This document shows positions 12,746 through 19,889 of a stretch of DNA of 28,681 nucleotides, piece by piece. Under the pieces are notes generated by a model that searched no databases, had not been told where the DNA came from, and saw nothing but the letters and a program-made list of their open reading frames with translations. A program made the translations under genes and the position numbers. Position 1 is the stretch's first letter. Each line of letters starts with the position of its first letter. Source of the DNA: a virus; IMG/VR virus record IMGVR_UViG_3300006921_000098, positions 1 to 28,681 of that record; one strand, written 5' to 3'.

Positions 12746-12936
12746 AAAAGAAAAAGTTCTGTTATTTTTATTACATGGCTGAAATATTAAACAACTTCTG
12801 CGAAGAACATGGTCTTGAACTTCTAAGTGCATCCGAGATAGTTTGGGAAACTGAAGAGCAGAGATTATGGTTAGAAAGGTTTGTCGATATTTGGTACCGA
12901 GTCGAAGACCGAGATAACTTTAGACGTTGGCGATAA
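12742..12936 (+). CDS. Small protein of unknown function
   Basis: 64 residues from the ATG at 12742, chosen over a GTG nine bases earlier because it makes an ATGA overlap with the preceding stop. It starts with four lysines (MKKKKFCYFYYMAEILNNFC), is rich in aromatic residues and Glu, and ends in RRWR. It may be a compact helical protein. No family is recognised. One base separates its stop from the cytidylyltransferase ATG. Confidence 0.65.
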   Translation: MKKKKFCYFYYMAEILNNFCEEHGLELLSASEIVWETEEQRLWLERFVDIWYRVEDRDNFRRWR

Positions 12937-12937
12937 T

Positions 12938-13333
12938 ATGTTGAAAAAAGGCATTACATTCGGAGCGTTTGATTTATTTCACGCTGGTCATACATTAATG
13001 TTACAAGAAGCTAAAACTGTGTGCGATCATTTAACAGTTTGTGTTCAGCTTAATCCTAATCAAGATAGAGCAGAAAAGAATATCCCTGTACAAAGTGTAA
13101 TCGAGAGACAAATACAAGTTAAGGCATGTACATACGTTGACGATGTACTTGTATACGAAAGTGAGGAGGATGTTGTCAATATCCTCCTGGCTCTTGACTG
13201 GGATGTTCGCATTATAGGTGAGGAATATCGACACGAACCATTTACTGGGAGAGATATAACTCTTGACCGATGTTACTTTAACAAAAGAAGCCACAGTTTT
13301 TCTACAAGCGAACTCAGAAAAAGAGTAAAATAG
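12938..13333 (+). CDS. TagD-like cytidylyltransferase
   Basis: 131 residues, the size of Bacillus TagD. The nucleotidyltransferase signature GAFDLFHAGH (9-18) with His15-x2-His18 binds CTP; Arg57 lies in the VIERQIQ helix, Gly94-Glu-Glu follows the RIIG strand, and RSHSFSTSEL (117-126) matches the RTEGISTTKI loop of TagD. Such enzymes join CMP to a phosphorylated small alcohol, glycerol-3-phosphate in TagD. A phage copy could activate a group for transfer to DNA, to a glycan or to a virion part; none is shown. I start it at the ATG after the upstream stop; the frame is open 57 bases earlier, inside that gene. Promoter copy D begins at its TAG. Confidence 0.88.
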   Translation: MLKKGITFGAFDLFHAGHTLMLQEAKTVCDHLTVCVQLNPNQDRAEKNIPVQSVIERQIQVKACTYVDDVLVYESEEDVVNILLALDWDVRIIGEEYRHEPFTGRDITLDRCYFNKRSHSFSTSELRKRVK

Positions 13334-13364
13334 TCCTTTACTTTTATGTAGACTCAGGCATCAT
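13332..13364 (+). promoter_or_regulatory. Repeated promoter-like element, copy D
   Basis: The element AGTCCTTTACTTTTATGTAG begins within the TAG stop of the cytidylyltransferase. TTTACT (13337-13342) and CATCAT (13359-13364) are 16 bases apart. The next ATG (13401) follows by 36 bases, with AAGAAAGGAGA before it. The middle GTAGACTCAGGCAT matches copy B. Confidence 0.68.
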
Positions 13365-13400
13365 TATGTTGTTGTTAATTAAAAAGAAAGGAGAAAAATT

Positions 13401-13799
13401 ATGACAAACGACAAAAACGAAATACTAACAATGACTGGCGAGCAAGCAATGAAGCATGTTACCAATCTTAAAAGAAACTCTAATAAATACGGAAAAGTGT
13501 ACATTAAACTTATGCCTTTGGTTACTTATGTAGAACGTAAGGAAGTTGGCGAAACTGGCGAGGCTATCGACGATGTATATGGTGGTAACGAATTTACTAC
13601 TCTCGGTCCAACGATTGATTTAACTTGGAAACAGTTTGTTAGTTTCTGCATACAGGCAGACGAGTTTTCTGCTATTAAACAAAAAAGGTTCGAAGAAGTT
13701 GGTCGCGATAATTCTTCTGCCGAATTCGGTACTGGTCTTACTATCGGTACTACGTATTCCGAGGACTATGGCTTTGTTACTGTGACTGTTGACAGATAG
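13401..13799 (+). CDS. Protein of unknown function
   Basis: 132 residues, soluble and acidic overall, with a helical N-terminal third (EILTMTGEQAMKHVTNLKRN), a strand-like middle and a Gly/Thr-rich C-terminal end (FGTGLTIGTTYSEDYGFVTV). No family is recognised. It has a strong ribosome binding site, its own promoter copy D and, 16 bases after its stop, a strong terminator, so it is a self-contained single-gene transcription unit. That independence suggests a gene that can be gained or lost as a cassette. Confidence 0.78.
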   Translation: MTNDKNEILTMTGEQAMKHVTNLKRNSNKYGKVYIKLMPLVTYVERKEVGETGEAIDDVYGGNEFTTLGPTIDLTWKQFVSFCIQADEFSAIKQKRFEEVGRDNSSAEFGTGLTIGTTYSEDYGFVTVTVDR

Positions 13800-13815
13800 T
13801 CCTTAGCTTTCTAAG

Positions 13816-13842
13816 AATGGCTCCTTCGGGAGCCATTTTTTT
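13816..13842 (+). terminator. Rho-independent terminator
   Basis: AATGGCTCC (13816-13824), loop TTCG, GGAGCCATT (13829-13837) and then a T run. The 9-base perfect stem closed by C-G around a stable UUCG loop is a classic intrinsic terminator, 16 bases after the gene ending at 13799. The stem-loop recurs unchanged at 14173. Confidence 0.92.
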
Positions 13843-13852
13843 ATTTTAATAA

Positions 13853-13886
13853 AGTCCTTTACTTTTATTGCCGAATAGTGCATCAT
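13853..13886 (+). promoter_or_regulatory. Repeated promoter-like element, copy E
   Basis: AGTCCTTTACTTTTATTGCC starts the copy. TTTACT (13858-13863) and CATCAT (13881-13886) are 17 bases apart. It lies just after the terminator, and the next ATG (13920) follows by 33 bases. The downstream GCATCATAG and TGTATTGATTA match copy C. Confidence 0.7.
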
Positions 13887-13919
13887 AGCTGTATTGATTA
13901 ACAAAGAAAGGAGAAAAAT

Positions 13920-14156
13920 ATGAAAAATCAATTAACTACTAACCAACAAAACGCGATGAATATCTTTGACGATGTTATTATTACAAACTCTGACTGGGCT
14001 GAAGAAGGTTGGGACAGAGTTTATATTAGCAGGCTCGTTGACACTTTAGTTGACAATGGTTGGTCTAATAAATCTGCTGAAGGTACTGTTGGTTCGCTTT
14101 GCGAAACTGAGCATCTAACTGCTGAAGATAGTGGTTCTTATATCCTCTGGCTCTAA
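13920..14156 (+). CDS. Small protein of unknown function
   Basis: 78 residues, acidic, mostly helical, beginning MKNQLTTNQQNAMNIFDDVI. The stretch VDNGWSNKSAEGTVGSLCE looks like the turn and recognition part of a small winged helix, but the protein is acidic and I would not call it DNA-binding on this alone. It is a single-gene unit: promoter copy E and AAAGAAAGGAGA lie upstream, and a terminator identical in its stem-loop to the previous one follows 16 bases after the stop. It is the last gene before the noncoding gap and the packaging genes. Confidence 0.75.
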   Translation: MKNQLTTNQQNAMNIFDDVIITNSDWAEEGWDRVYISRLVDTLVDNGWSNKSAEGTVGSLCETEHLTAEDSGSYILWL

Positions 14157-14172
14157 CTAATAACTTTCGTTA

Positions 14173-14196
14173 AATGGCTCCTTCGGGAGCCATTTT
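14173..14196 (+). terminator. Rho-independent terminator (second copy)
   Basis: AATGGCTCC, TTCG, GGAGCCATT (14173-14194) followed by TT, with a shorter T run than the first copy. The 22-base stem-loop is identical to that at 13816, implying duplication of a gene-plus-terminator unit or strong constraint. It closes the small-gene region. Confidence 0.88.
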
Positions 14197-14469
14197 CATA
14201 TTGGGTTATTGGCATATATATGAGGAATGGATTTTTCTTTTTGAGTTAGTCAAAAACTTCGAAACAGCCAATAGGGTAATAGGATGTTGTTAAATGCCTC
14301 TTGTAGAAGAGGATACAGCGTATTGGTATGACCTATTGGTAGGTTATCGGCATGAAGAGGTAATATGCGTAATGCATGCGTTATCTTTACCATAGCAAGA
14401 GTTTAGTATTATGATAGTGTGAACAACGTATCCACGTCCTTATATAGTGTGTACGGAGGAGTAACATTT
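14197..14469. other. Noncoding gap upstream of the packaging genes
   Basis: No gene is supported in the stretch between the gene ending at 14156 and terS. Apart from the terminator it holds: an inverted pair CCAATAGG (14268-14275) and CCTATTGG (14332-14339); a direct pair TATTGGTA (14321-14328 and 14334-14341); a perfect hairpin CCTCTT-GTAG-AAGAGG (14297-14312) with no T run; ATGCGT repeated around 14375; and a candidate late promoter near its end. Position just before terS suits a late control region or a packaging (pac/cos) site, but no sequence proof is available. Confidence 0.55.
14386..14415 (+). promoter_or_regulatory. Candidate late promoter before terS
   Basis: TTTACC (14386-14391), 18 bases, TATGAT (14410-14415). 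The -10 box matches the sigma-70 consensus at five of six bases. Transcription would start near 14422, about 48 bases before the terS ATG and its GGAGGAG site. The -35 resembles the TTTACT of the repeated elements but lacks their AGTCC lead. Confidence 0.42.
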
Positions 14470-15012
14470 ATGGAACCTAGTCGCAAGGAAAAGAAGCTAA
14501 CACCGAAACAAGAGAAGTTCGCACAAGCTGTTGCATCGGGAACTAGCTTAAAGGAGGCAGCCGAACTCGCTGGCTATTCACACAAGAACTCTGCCAGAGC
14601 AGGAGCATACTTGGCGAACCACGAACCATTGGTCCAGAACAGGATACAAGAGTTGCAGAACAGGGGTGCTGCGAGGGCAACGCTCACATTATCTAAACAC
14701 CTTGACAATTTAGAGGAGTTAAGAGACAAAGCACTCCAGAACAATGCCTTTGGTGCAGCTGTAACTGCCGAAGTAAGCCGAGGCAAAGCTGCTGGTATAT
14801 ATGTTGAACGTAAAGAGTTAACAGTCAACAAGACTTCTGACATGACCAAGCTAGAGATCATCAATCGACTCAAGGAATTACACCAAGAGACAGGAGGGGT
14901 TTTGCCATCGACCACATACACTATTGAAGGACAACAGTCTCCTGACTCCGAGCCTGAGTTCGAGAACAATATTCGAGAACAGTCAAAGGACAAGAGTTCG
15001 GGAGTTAATTGA
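14470..15012 (+). CDS. terS: Terminase small subunit
   Basis: 180 residues from the ATG at 14470, which has a near-ideal GGAGGAG (14455-14461); a GTG at 14419 has no such site. The N-terminal LTPKQEKFAQAVASG and LKEAAELAGYSHKN segment is the helix-turn-helix of Terminase_2-type small subunits, which bind the packaging site on DNA. A helical middle follows (residues 50-120, oligomerisation), then a disordered polar C-terminus. It is the first gene of the late operon, followed by a small coupled gene and terL. Confidence 0.9.
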   Translation: MEPSRKEKKLTPKQEKFAQAVASGTSLKEAAELAGYSHKNSARAGAYLANHEPLVQNRIQELQNRGAARATLTLSKHLDNLEELRDKALQNNAFGAAVTAEVSRGKAAGIYVERKELTVNKTSDMTKLEIINRLKELHQETGGVLPSTTYTIEGQQSPDSEPEFENNIREQSKDKSSGVN

Positions 15013-15014
15013 CC

Positions 15015-15161
15015 ATGGCTAGGATTCTTTTCTATGTGGACTCATGGTATCTTGACTCAGAGGATGATGACCCCCCCTGCATGTATGACTTCTATATAAA
15101 AACTTTACGTTGGTTCACAGTCTTTGTGCTCCAAAAAATTTTGCAACAAAAAATAATATGA
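15015..15161 (+). CDS. Small protein coupled to terL
   Basis: 48 residues: MARILFYVDSWYLDSEDDDP, then PCMYDFYIKTLRWFTVFVLQ and a basic end. It is aromatic-rich with an amphipathic or membrane-like helix near the C-terminus. GGGAG at 15000-15004 gives it a ribosome binding site, and its TGA forms an ATGA overlap with the terL ATG. terL has no ribosome binding site of its own, so translation of this small frame probably feeds terL. It may be a real protein or mainly a leader for coupling; no family is recognised. Confidence 0.55.
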   Translation: MARILFYVDSWYLDSEDDDPPCMYDFYIKTLRWFTVFVLQKILQQKII

Positions 15162-16666
15162 AAAACAATGAACTAGAGCACATTCCCCAAGAGTTACTTG
15201 TCGAACACCTCGAACTATCGGAACGATTGGCGGAACTCCAGAAAAAGGAAACAATACAGACAAACTTTCTTCCATTCGTAAAAGCCATGTGGTCAGACTT
15301 CATAGAAGGTGAGCATCACCGCATAATGGCAAGAGCCTTTGACCGAATAGCTTCGGGCGAACTAAAAAGGTTAATCGTCAACATGCCACCACGTCATACT
15401 AAATCAGAATTCGCCTCCTACATGTTCCCAGCATATCTGGTCGGTAAGAATCCAGGACTCAAGATAATACAAGCAACTCACACGGCAGACTTAGCTGTTC
15501 GTTTTGGTAGAAAAATACGTGATCTCATCGATACAGACCAATATAGAGAAATATTCCCGAACGTTGAGCTCAATCCTGAGAGTAAAGCAGCAGGAAGATG
15601 GGAGACAAGAACTAAAGATGGTAAAATGAACGGCGAATATTTTGCGTCAGGTGTCGGTGGTGCACTAGCTGGTAGGGGTGCGGACTTATTTATTATTGAC
15701 GACCCACATTCTGAGCAAGATGCCATGAGTGCAAATGCTCTTGACGATGCGTACGAATGGTACATGACTGGACCAAGACAGAGATTACAGCCAGGAGGTG
15801 CCATAGTAATGGTTATGACTCGTTGGTCTAAAAAAGACTTGACTGGTCGTGTTGTGAAAAAGATGATGGAATCTGACGATGCCGATCAGTGGGAGATTAT
15901 TGAACTCCCTGCTATTCTGCCTTCAGGTAAATCTTTATGGGAAGGGTATTGGCCACTTCCTGAGTTAGAAAAAATCAGAGCCTCTATCTCACCGTCGAAA
16001 TGGGCAGCTGAATATATGCAAAATCCTACTGGGGAAGGTGCGTCAATTATCAATAGAGATTGGTTCAAGATCTGGGATCGAGAGTCTCCGCCACACGTGG
16101 ACTATATTATTCAATCTTACGACACGGCTTTTTTGAAAAGTGAAAGAGCCGACTACTCAGCTATAACAACTTGGGGAGTCTTTTATCCTGAAGGAACTAT
16201 CGATGGGGAAAACTATGCAGGTAACGAAGCACATATTGTGTTATTGGATTCAGTTCGCGAAAGGCTTTCTTTCCCTGAACTAAAGGAAAAAGCTCTAGAA
16301 CAATACAAAGCGTGGGATCCTGAGTCGGTAATTATAGAAGGTAAAGCATCGGGCATGCCTCTGACGCAAGAACTCCGTGCTCTTGGCATACCTGTACAAA
16401 ACTTTACACCGAGCCGAGGGCAAGACAAAGTTGCTAGATTAAATGCGTGTACTCCTCTGTTCAGTGGTGGGTACGTGTGGGTGCCAGAAACTAACTGGGC
16501 AGAACAATTAATGGACGAAGTGTCGGACTTTCCTTACGGAGAACACGACGATTTAGTTGATAGTACAACACAAGCATTGATGAGATTTAGACAAGGTGGC
16601 TTCGTAAAACTCGGAACTGACTATGAGGAAGAGCCAGTGTATCGAAGGAAACGAGTTTACTATTGA
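15158..16666 (+). CDS. terL: Terminase large subunit
   Basis: 502 residues from ATG 15158. The packaging ATPase has Walker A PPRHTKS (77-83), Walker B LFIIDDP (177-183) and the coupling stretch MVMTRWSKKD (218-227). The RNase H-like nuclease has Asp322 (QSYDTA), Glu394 (VIIEGKASG) and Asp464-Asp465 (EHDDLVD). It cuts concatemeric DNA and drives it into the procapsid through the portal. The length and motifs fit the psiM2 ORF9-like terminase group. The chosen start overlaps the stop of the small gene before it; TTG at 15110 is possible but poor. Confidence 0.97.
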   Translation: MKNNELEHIPQELLVEHLELSERLAELQKKETIQTNFLPFVKAMWSDFIEGEHHRIMARAFDRIASGELKRLIVNMPPRHTKSEFASYMFPAYLVGKNPGLKIIQATHTADLAVRFGRKIRDLIDTDQYREIFPNVELNPESKAAGRWETRTKDGKMNGEYFASGVGGALAGRGADLFIIDDPHSEQDAMSANALDDAYEWYMTGPRQRLQPGGAIVMVMTRWSKKDLTGRVVKKMMESDDADQWEIIELPAILPSGKSLWEGYWPLPELEKIRASISPSKWAAEYMQNPTGEGASIINRDWFKIWDRESPPHVDYIIQSYDTAFLKSERADYSAITTWGVFYPEGTIDGENYAGNEAHIVLLDSVRERLSFPELKEKALEQYKAWDPESVIIEGKASGMPLTQELRALGIPVQNFTPSRGQDKVARLNACTPLFSGGYVWVPETNWAEQLMDEVSDFPYGEHDDLVDSTTQALMRFRQGGFVKLGTDYEEEPVYRRKRVYY

Positions 16667-16714
16667 GCACTTTTTAAAGTATGATTCAAATCATAACAAT
16701 TCGACAAACGTAAT
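16667..16714. other. Short intergenic gap with two adjoining palindromes
   Basis: ACTTT-TT-AAAGT (16669-16680) and ATGATT-CA-AATCAT (16681-16694) lie side by side between terL and the portal gene. The portal ATG lacks a visible Shine-Dalgarno sequence. The palindromes could be an operator or RNA hairpins tuning portal translation; there is no T run to make a terminator. Confidence 0.4.
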
Positions 16715-19147
16715 ATGGCTGTAGAAAAATCAACATTGTCACCTGTTTTATCCGAAGAACTAGAAATAGAACTTCCTCTAGAAGAACAGGAAATTTTACC
16801 TGAGAACATAATTATTGAAGGTGAGGAAGAAGAATCTACTATAGCCATAGTCCCAGACCCAATAGAAGACTTTAACCAAAACCTAGCAGAAATTATAAAC
16901 GAAGATGACTTACGTTCTCTTTGTATGGAGCTTAGTTCAGATTTTGACGAAGACGAAGAGTCAAGAAGAGAATGGTTAGAAACATTTACAAATGGTCTAG
17001 ACTTACTCGGTATAAAAACTGAAGACAGAACTGAACCCTTCCCAGGTGCCAGTGGTGTACATCACCCACTACTTTCTGAGTCTGTAGCACAGTTCCAAGC
17101 ACAAGCGTACAAAGAACTCTTGCCTGCTGATGGACCTGTTAAAACACAAGTGTTGGGTAATGCCGATGCGTCAAAAGAACAACAAGCACAAAGAGTCAAA
17201 GAGTTTATGAACTATCAGATAACATACAACATGGAAGAGTTCGACCCAGAACTAGACCAGTTGTTGTTTTATCTCCCACTTTCTGGTTCTGCTTTCAAAA
17301 AAGTTTTTTATGATCCTGCCAAAGCAAGAGCAGTAAGCAACTTTATAATGGCTGAAGACTTTATTGTCTCATATTCGACGACAGACTTACTTGATTGCCC
17401 TAGAGCAACACATGTCATACAGATGACAGAAAACCATATCCGTAAGATGCAGCAAGCTGGTTTATACAGAGATGTAGAGATTGGTGAGCCTTCTCAAGAC
17501 GAGGAAAGTCTCTCTGGTGTTAAAACAAAGATAGACGATATAACTGGAGTCAGTAAACCTTCAGTTGCTGAGACATATACAGTGCTCGAAATGCATGTAG
17601 ACCTTGATTTAGAAGGTTTTGAAGACTCAGAAGACGGTGATGAGACGGGAATCGCCTTACCATATATCGTAACGATGGTAAAAGAGAGCAATCAGATTCT
17701 TGCAATACGAAGAAACTTTTCACCAGACGATCCTTTGAAGAAGAAAATAGAGTACTTTGTTCACTATAAATTCCTTCCAGGACTAGGTTTTTATGGTTTT
17801 GGACTTATACACATGATTGGTGGTCTAAGTAAATCAGCAACATCTATACTAAGACAACTTGTAGATGCAGGCACGTTAAGTAACTTACCTGCTGGATTTA
17901 AGGCAAGAGGAATGCGAATCAGGGATGATGATAATCCTATAGAGCCAGGAGAGTGGCGAGATGTAGATGTGCCAGGTGGCACTATAAGAGATGCTTTGAT
18001 GCCACTACCTTATAAAGAACCAAGTGGTGTATTAGCACAACTTTTAGGTGTGATCGTAGAAGGTGGTCAACGTTTTGCAAACATAGCAGACATGAAGATA
18101 GGGGATATGGGTCAAGAAGCACCTGTTGGTACAACTATCGCTATGCTAGAACGTGGTAGCAAAATTATGTCGGCGATACATAAACGTCTACACTATGCTC
18201 AAAAAGTAGAATTCAAACTACTCGCTAGAGTTTTTGCTGAATCTTTACCACCTGAGTATCCTTACGATGTAGTTGGTGGCTCACGTACAATATATGCTAG
18301 AGATTTTGATGGGCAAGTAGATGTTCTTCCTGTAAGCGATCCTAACATTTTTAGCATGAGCCAACGTGTAGTGTTAGCACAAACACAACTACAATTAGCA
18401 CAAAGTGCACCTCAATTACACAACCTAAGGGAAGCATATTTTAAAATGTATACTGCGTTAGGTGTACAAAACATAGACGAGATACTAGAACCACCAGAAG
18501 ATATGTCACCGAAAGATCCAGTGCAAGAAAACCAAGACGCACTTATGGGTGTTCCTTTAAAAGCATTTTTAGAACAAAATCATGATGCTCACATAGCAGC
18601 TCATATGGCATTTATGCAGAATCCTATGGTGCAACAGAATCCTGCTGCCATACAAGCATTACAGGCACACATACAAGAACATCAAGCAATGAAGTACAGA
18701 CTACAGGTACAGCAGATACTGGCTGAGCAAGGTATGGAACTTCCACCAGAAGGGCAACCAGTGCCTATGGAAGTACAAAACCAGATAGCCATGTTGGCAG
18801 CACAAGCTACTCAGCAAATAACTGGACAAGAACAAGCCTTGATAGAAGCACAGCAAATAGCACAACAGCAACCACAAATGGACTTAGCTAACAAACAGCT
18901 TGAACTACAAGGTATGGAAATACAAAGAAAAGCACAAGCAGATCAGTTACGTGCTCAAACAGAACTTACTAAAGCAGAAATGGATGCGCAAACTGCTTTA
19001 GCAAAGGCAGAGAAAAATGAAGACATTGCTCAGCAAAGAATTGCAGCTTCCCGTGAGAAAGATGCGATGGAAGCTGAACTCAAGTCTCAGAAATCTTATG
19101 GTGAAATATTAAAACAAGTAAAAGACGCAGAGGAGAATAGTGAGTAA
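16715..19147 (+). CDS. Portal protein (P22-like, large)
   Basis: 810 residues. An acidic N-terminal arm (1-70) precedes the portal core, with stretches such as FPGASGVHHPLLSESVAQFQ, LPLSGSAFKKVFYDP and QEAPVGTTIAMLERGSKIM typical of large podovirus portals. From about residue 610 it becomes Gln/Ala-rich and then a continuous coiled coil to the end, comparable to the barrel helix and Gln-rich tail of P22 gp1. Twelve copies should form the DNA entry channel and join terminase to the tail. Position right after terL supports this. Its TAA overlaps the next ATG. The Gln/Ala-rich tail is unusually long. Confidence 0.93.
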   Translation: MAVEKSTLSPVLSEELEIELPLEEQEILPENIIIEGEEEESTIAIVPDPIEDFNQNLAEIINEDDLRSLCMELSSDFDEDEESRREWLETFTNGLDLLGIKTEDRTEPFPGASGVHHPLLSESVAQFQAQAYKELLPADGPVKTQVLGNADASKEQQAQRVKEFMNYQITYNMEEFDPELDQLLFYLPLSGSAFKKVFYDPAKARAVSNFIMAEDFIVSYSTTDLLDCPRATHVIQMTENHIRKMQQAGLYRDVEIGEPSQDEESLSGVKTKIDDITGVSKPSVAETYTVLEMHVDLDLEGFEDSEDGDETGIALPYIVTMVKESNQILAIRRNFSPDDPLKKKIEYFVHYKFLPGLGFYGFGLIHMIGGLSKSATSILRQLVDAGTLSNLPAGFKARGMRIRDDDNPIEPGEWRDVDVPGGTIRDALMPLPYKEPSGVLAQLLGVIVEGGQRFANIADMKIGDMGQEAPVGTTIAMLERGSKIMSAIHKRLHYAQKVEFKLLARVFAESLPPEYPYDVVGGSRTIYARDFDGQVDVLPVSDPNIFSMSQRVVLAQTQLQLAQSAPQLHNLREAYFKMYTALGVQNIDEILEPPEDMSPKDPVQENQDALMGVPLKAFLEQNHDAHIAAHMAFMQNPMVQQNPAAIQALQAHIQEHQAMKYRLQVQQILAEQGMELPPEGQPVPMEVQNQIAMLAAQATQQITGQEQALIEAQQIAQQQPQMDLANKQLELQGMEIQRKAQADQLRAQTELTKAEMDAQTALAKAEKNEDIAQQRIAASREKDAMEAELKSQKSYGEILKQVKDAEENSE

Positions 19148-19461
19148 TGGCTAAAAAACGAGGGTTGTACGACAATATAAATGCAAAAAGGAATCGAATC
19201 AAAGCTGGTTCTGGTGAAAAAATGAGAAGTCCTGGTGACAAAGGTGCACCAAGTGCTCAAGATTTCAAAGACGCAGCAAAAACTGCCAAGAAAAAAGACG
19301 GAGGTCTTTATAAGATGGCTGAGGGTGGCATGTACAAAATGGCTGGCGGAGGAATGCCAGGTGGTACGATGCTTAAAATGAAAGACGGAGGTTTAGCTGT
19401 ACAAAGTAAAGGCTGTGGTGCAGTGGACAACACACGTAGAAAACCAACAAAATTACGATAG
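19147..19461 (+). CDS. Gly-Gly-Met/Leu repeat protein, probably virion-associated
   Basis: 104 residues. A basic N-terminal half (KKRGLYDNINAKRNRIKAGS, then KGAPSAQDFKDAAKTAKKK) is followed by repeats of the form GG-(L/M)-YKM: DGGLYKMAEGGMYKMAGGG and KMKDGGLA. A single Cys lies in SKGCGAVDNTRR. I associate this type with small proteins between portal and capsid genes in many marine phages, role unknown; a head-associated or DNA-binding role is a guess. The ATG overlaps the portal stop. Confidence 0.75.
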   Translation: MAKKRGLYDNINAKRNRIKAGSGEKMRSPGDKGAPSAQDFKDAAKTAKKKDGGLYKMAEGGMYKMAGGGMPGGTMLKMKDGGLAVQSKGCGAVDNTRRKPTKLR

Positions 19462-19470
19462 GAGAAAAAT

Positions 19471-19689
19471 ATGCCAATGAAGGAATACTCAAAAAAGCAG
19501 AAGAAGATTGCTAAAGTCGCAGAACCAAGAGATAAAATCGACGGAGCAGATTTCAAAAAACTTAGAGGAATGAAAAAGGGTGGGATGTATAACTACAGTG
19601 AAGGTGGTCTACACACTCATAAGAAAGTTGTAAAAACAAGAGGCACTGGTGCTGCCACAAAAGGTTTAAATTTCCATAGTTCTGATTAA
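19471..19689 (+). CDS. Second small Gly-rich basic protein
   Basis: 72 residues, strongly basic, starting MPMKEYSKKQKKIAKVAEPR. It carries the shorter repeat MKKGGMYNYSEGG, akin to the GG-(M/L) repeats of the gene before, and ends with RGTGAATKGLNF, a segment I have seen in comparable phage proteins. AGGAGAAAAAT precedes the ATG. It may be a diverged relative of its neighbour or interact with it. No experimental role is known to me. Confidence 0.72.
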   Translation: MPMKEYSKKQKKIAKVAEPRDKIDGADFKKLRGMKKGGMYNYSEGGLHTHKKVVKTRGTGAATKGLNFHSSD

Positions 19690-19889
19690 TGGACTATATA
19701 AAGGTTGTCGAGTACCTACTCAAAAAGTACAGAGAACGCTGTGCTGCTTTAGAAGAAACACTCGCATCGGGAGGTGTTGCCAGTTTTGAGCAATACCAAC
19801 GCGTCGTCGGAGAGATATCAGGTCTTCGCTCTGCCGAACAAGAAATAATTGACCTGCGTAAAAATATGGAGAAAGAAGTAGATGACTAA
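19689..19889 (+). CDS. Small coiled-coil protein
   Basis: 66 residues, almost entirely helical with heptad-like spacing: VVEYLLKKYRERCAALEETL, a short Gly-rich turn (ASGGVAS) and a second helix (EQYQRVVGEISGLRSAEQEI). This is a helical hairpin. Location between portal and scaffold genes suggests a head-assembly or connector helper. Its ATG overlaps the previous stop and its 3' end overlaps the co-chaperonin gene by eight bases. No family is recognised. Confidence 0.75.
   Translation: MDYIKVVEYLLKKYRERCAALEETLASGGVASFEQYQRVVGEISGLRSAEQEIIDLRKNMEKEVDD

Noticed and set aside
13798-13810. Degenerate AGTCCTTAGCTTT as a sixth promoter copy
   Set aside because: The -35-like box is broken, no -10 follows, and it runs straight into a terminator.
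14574-14993. 139-codon minus-strand open frame opposite terS
   Set aside because: Fully antisense to a recognised gene, Ser/Cys-rich in a way typical of shadow frames, no ribosome binding site.
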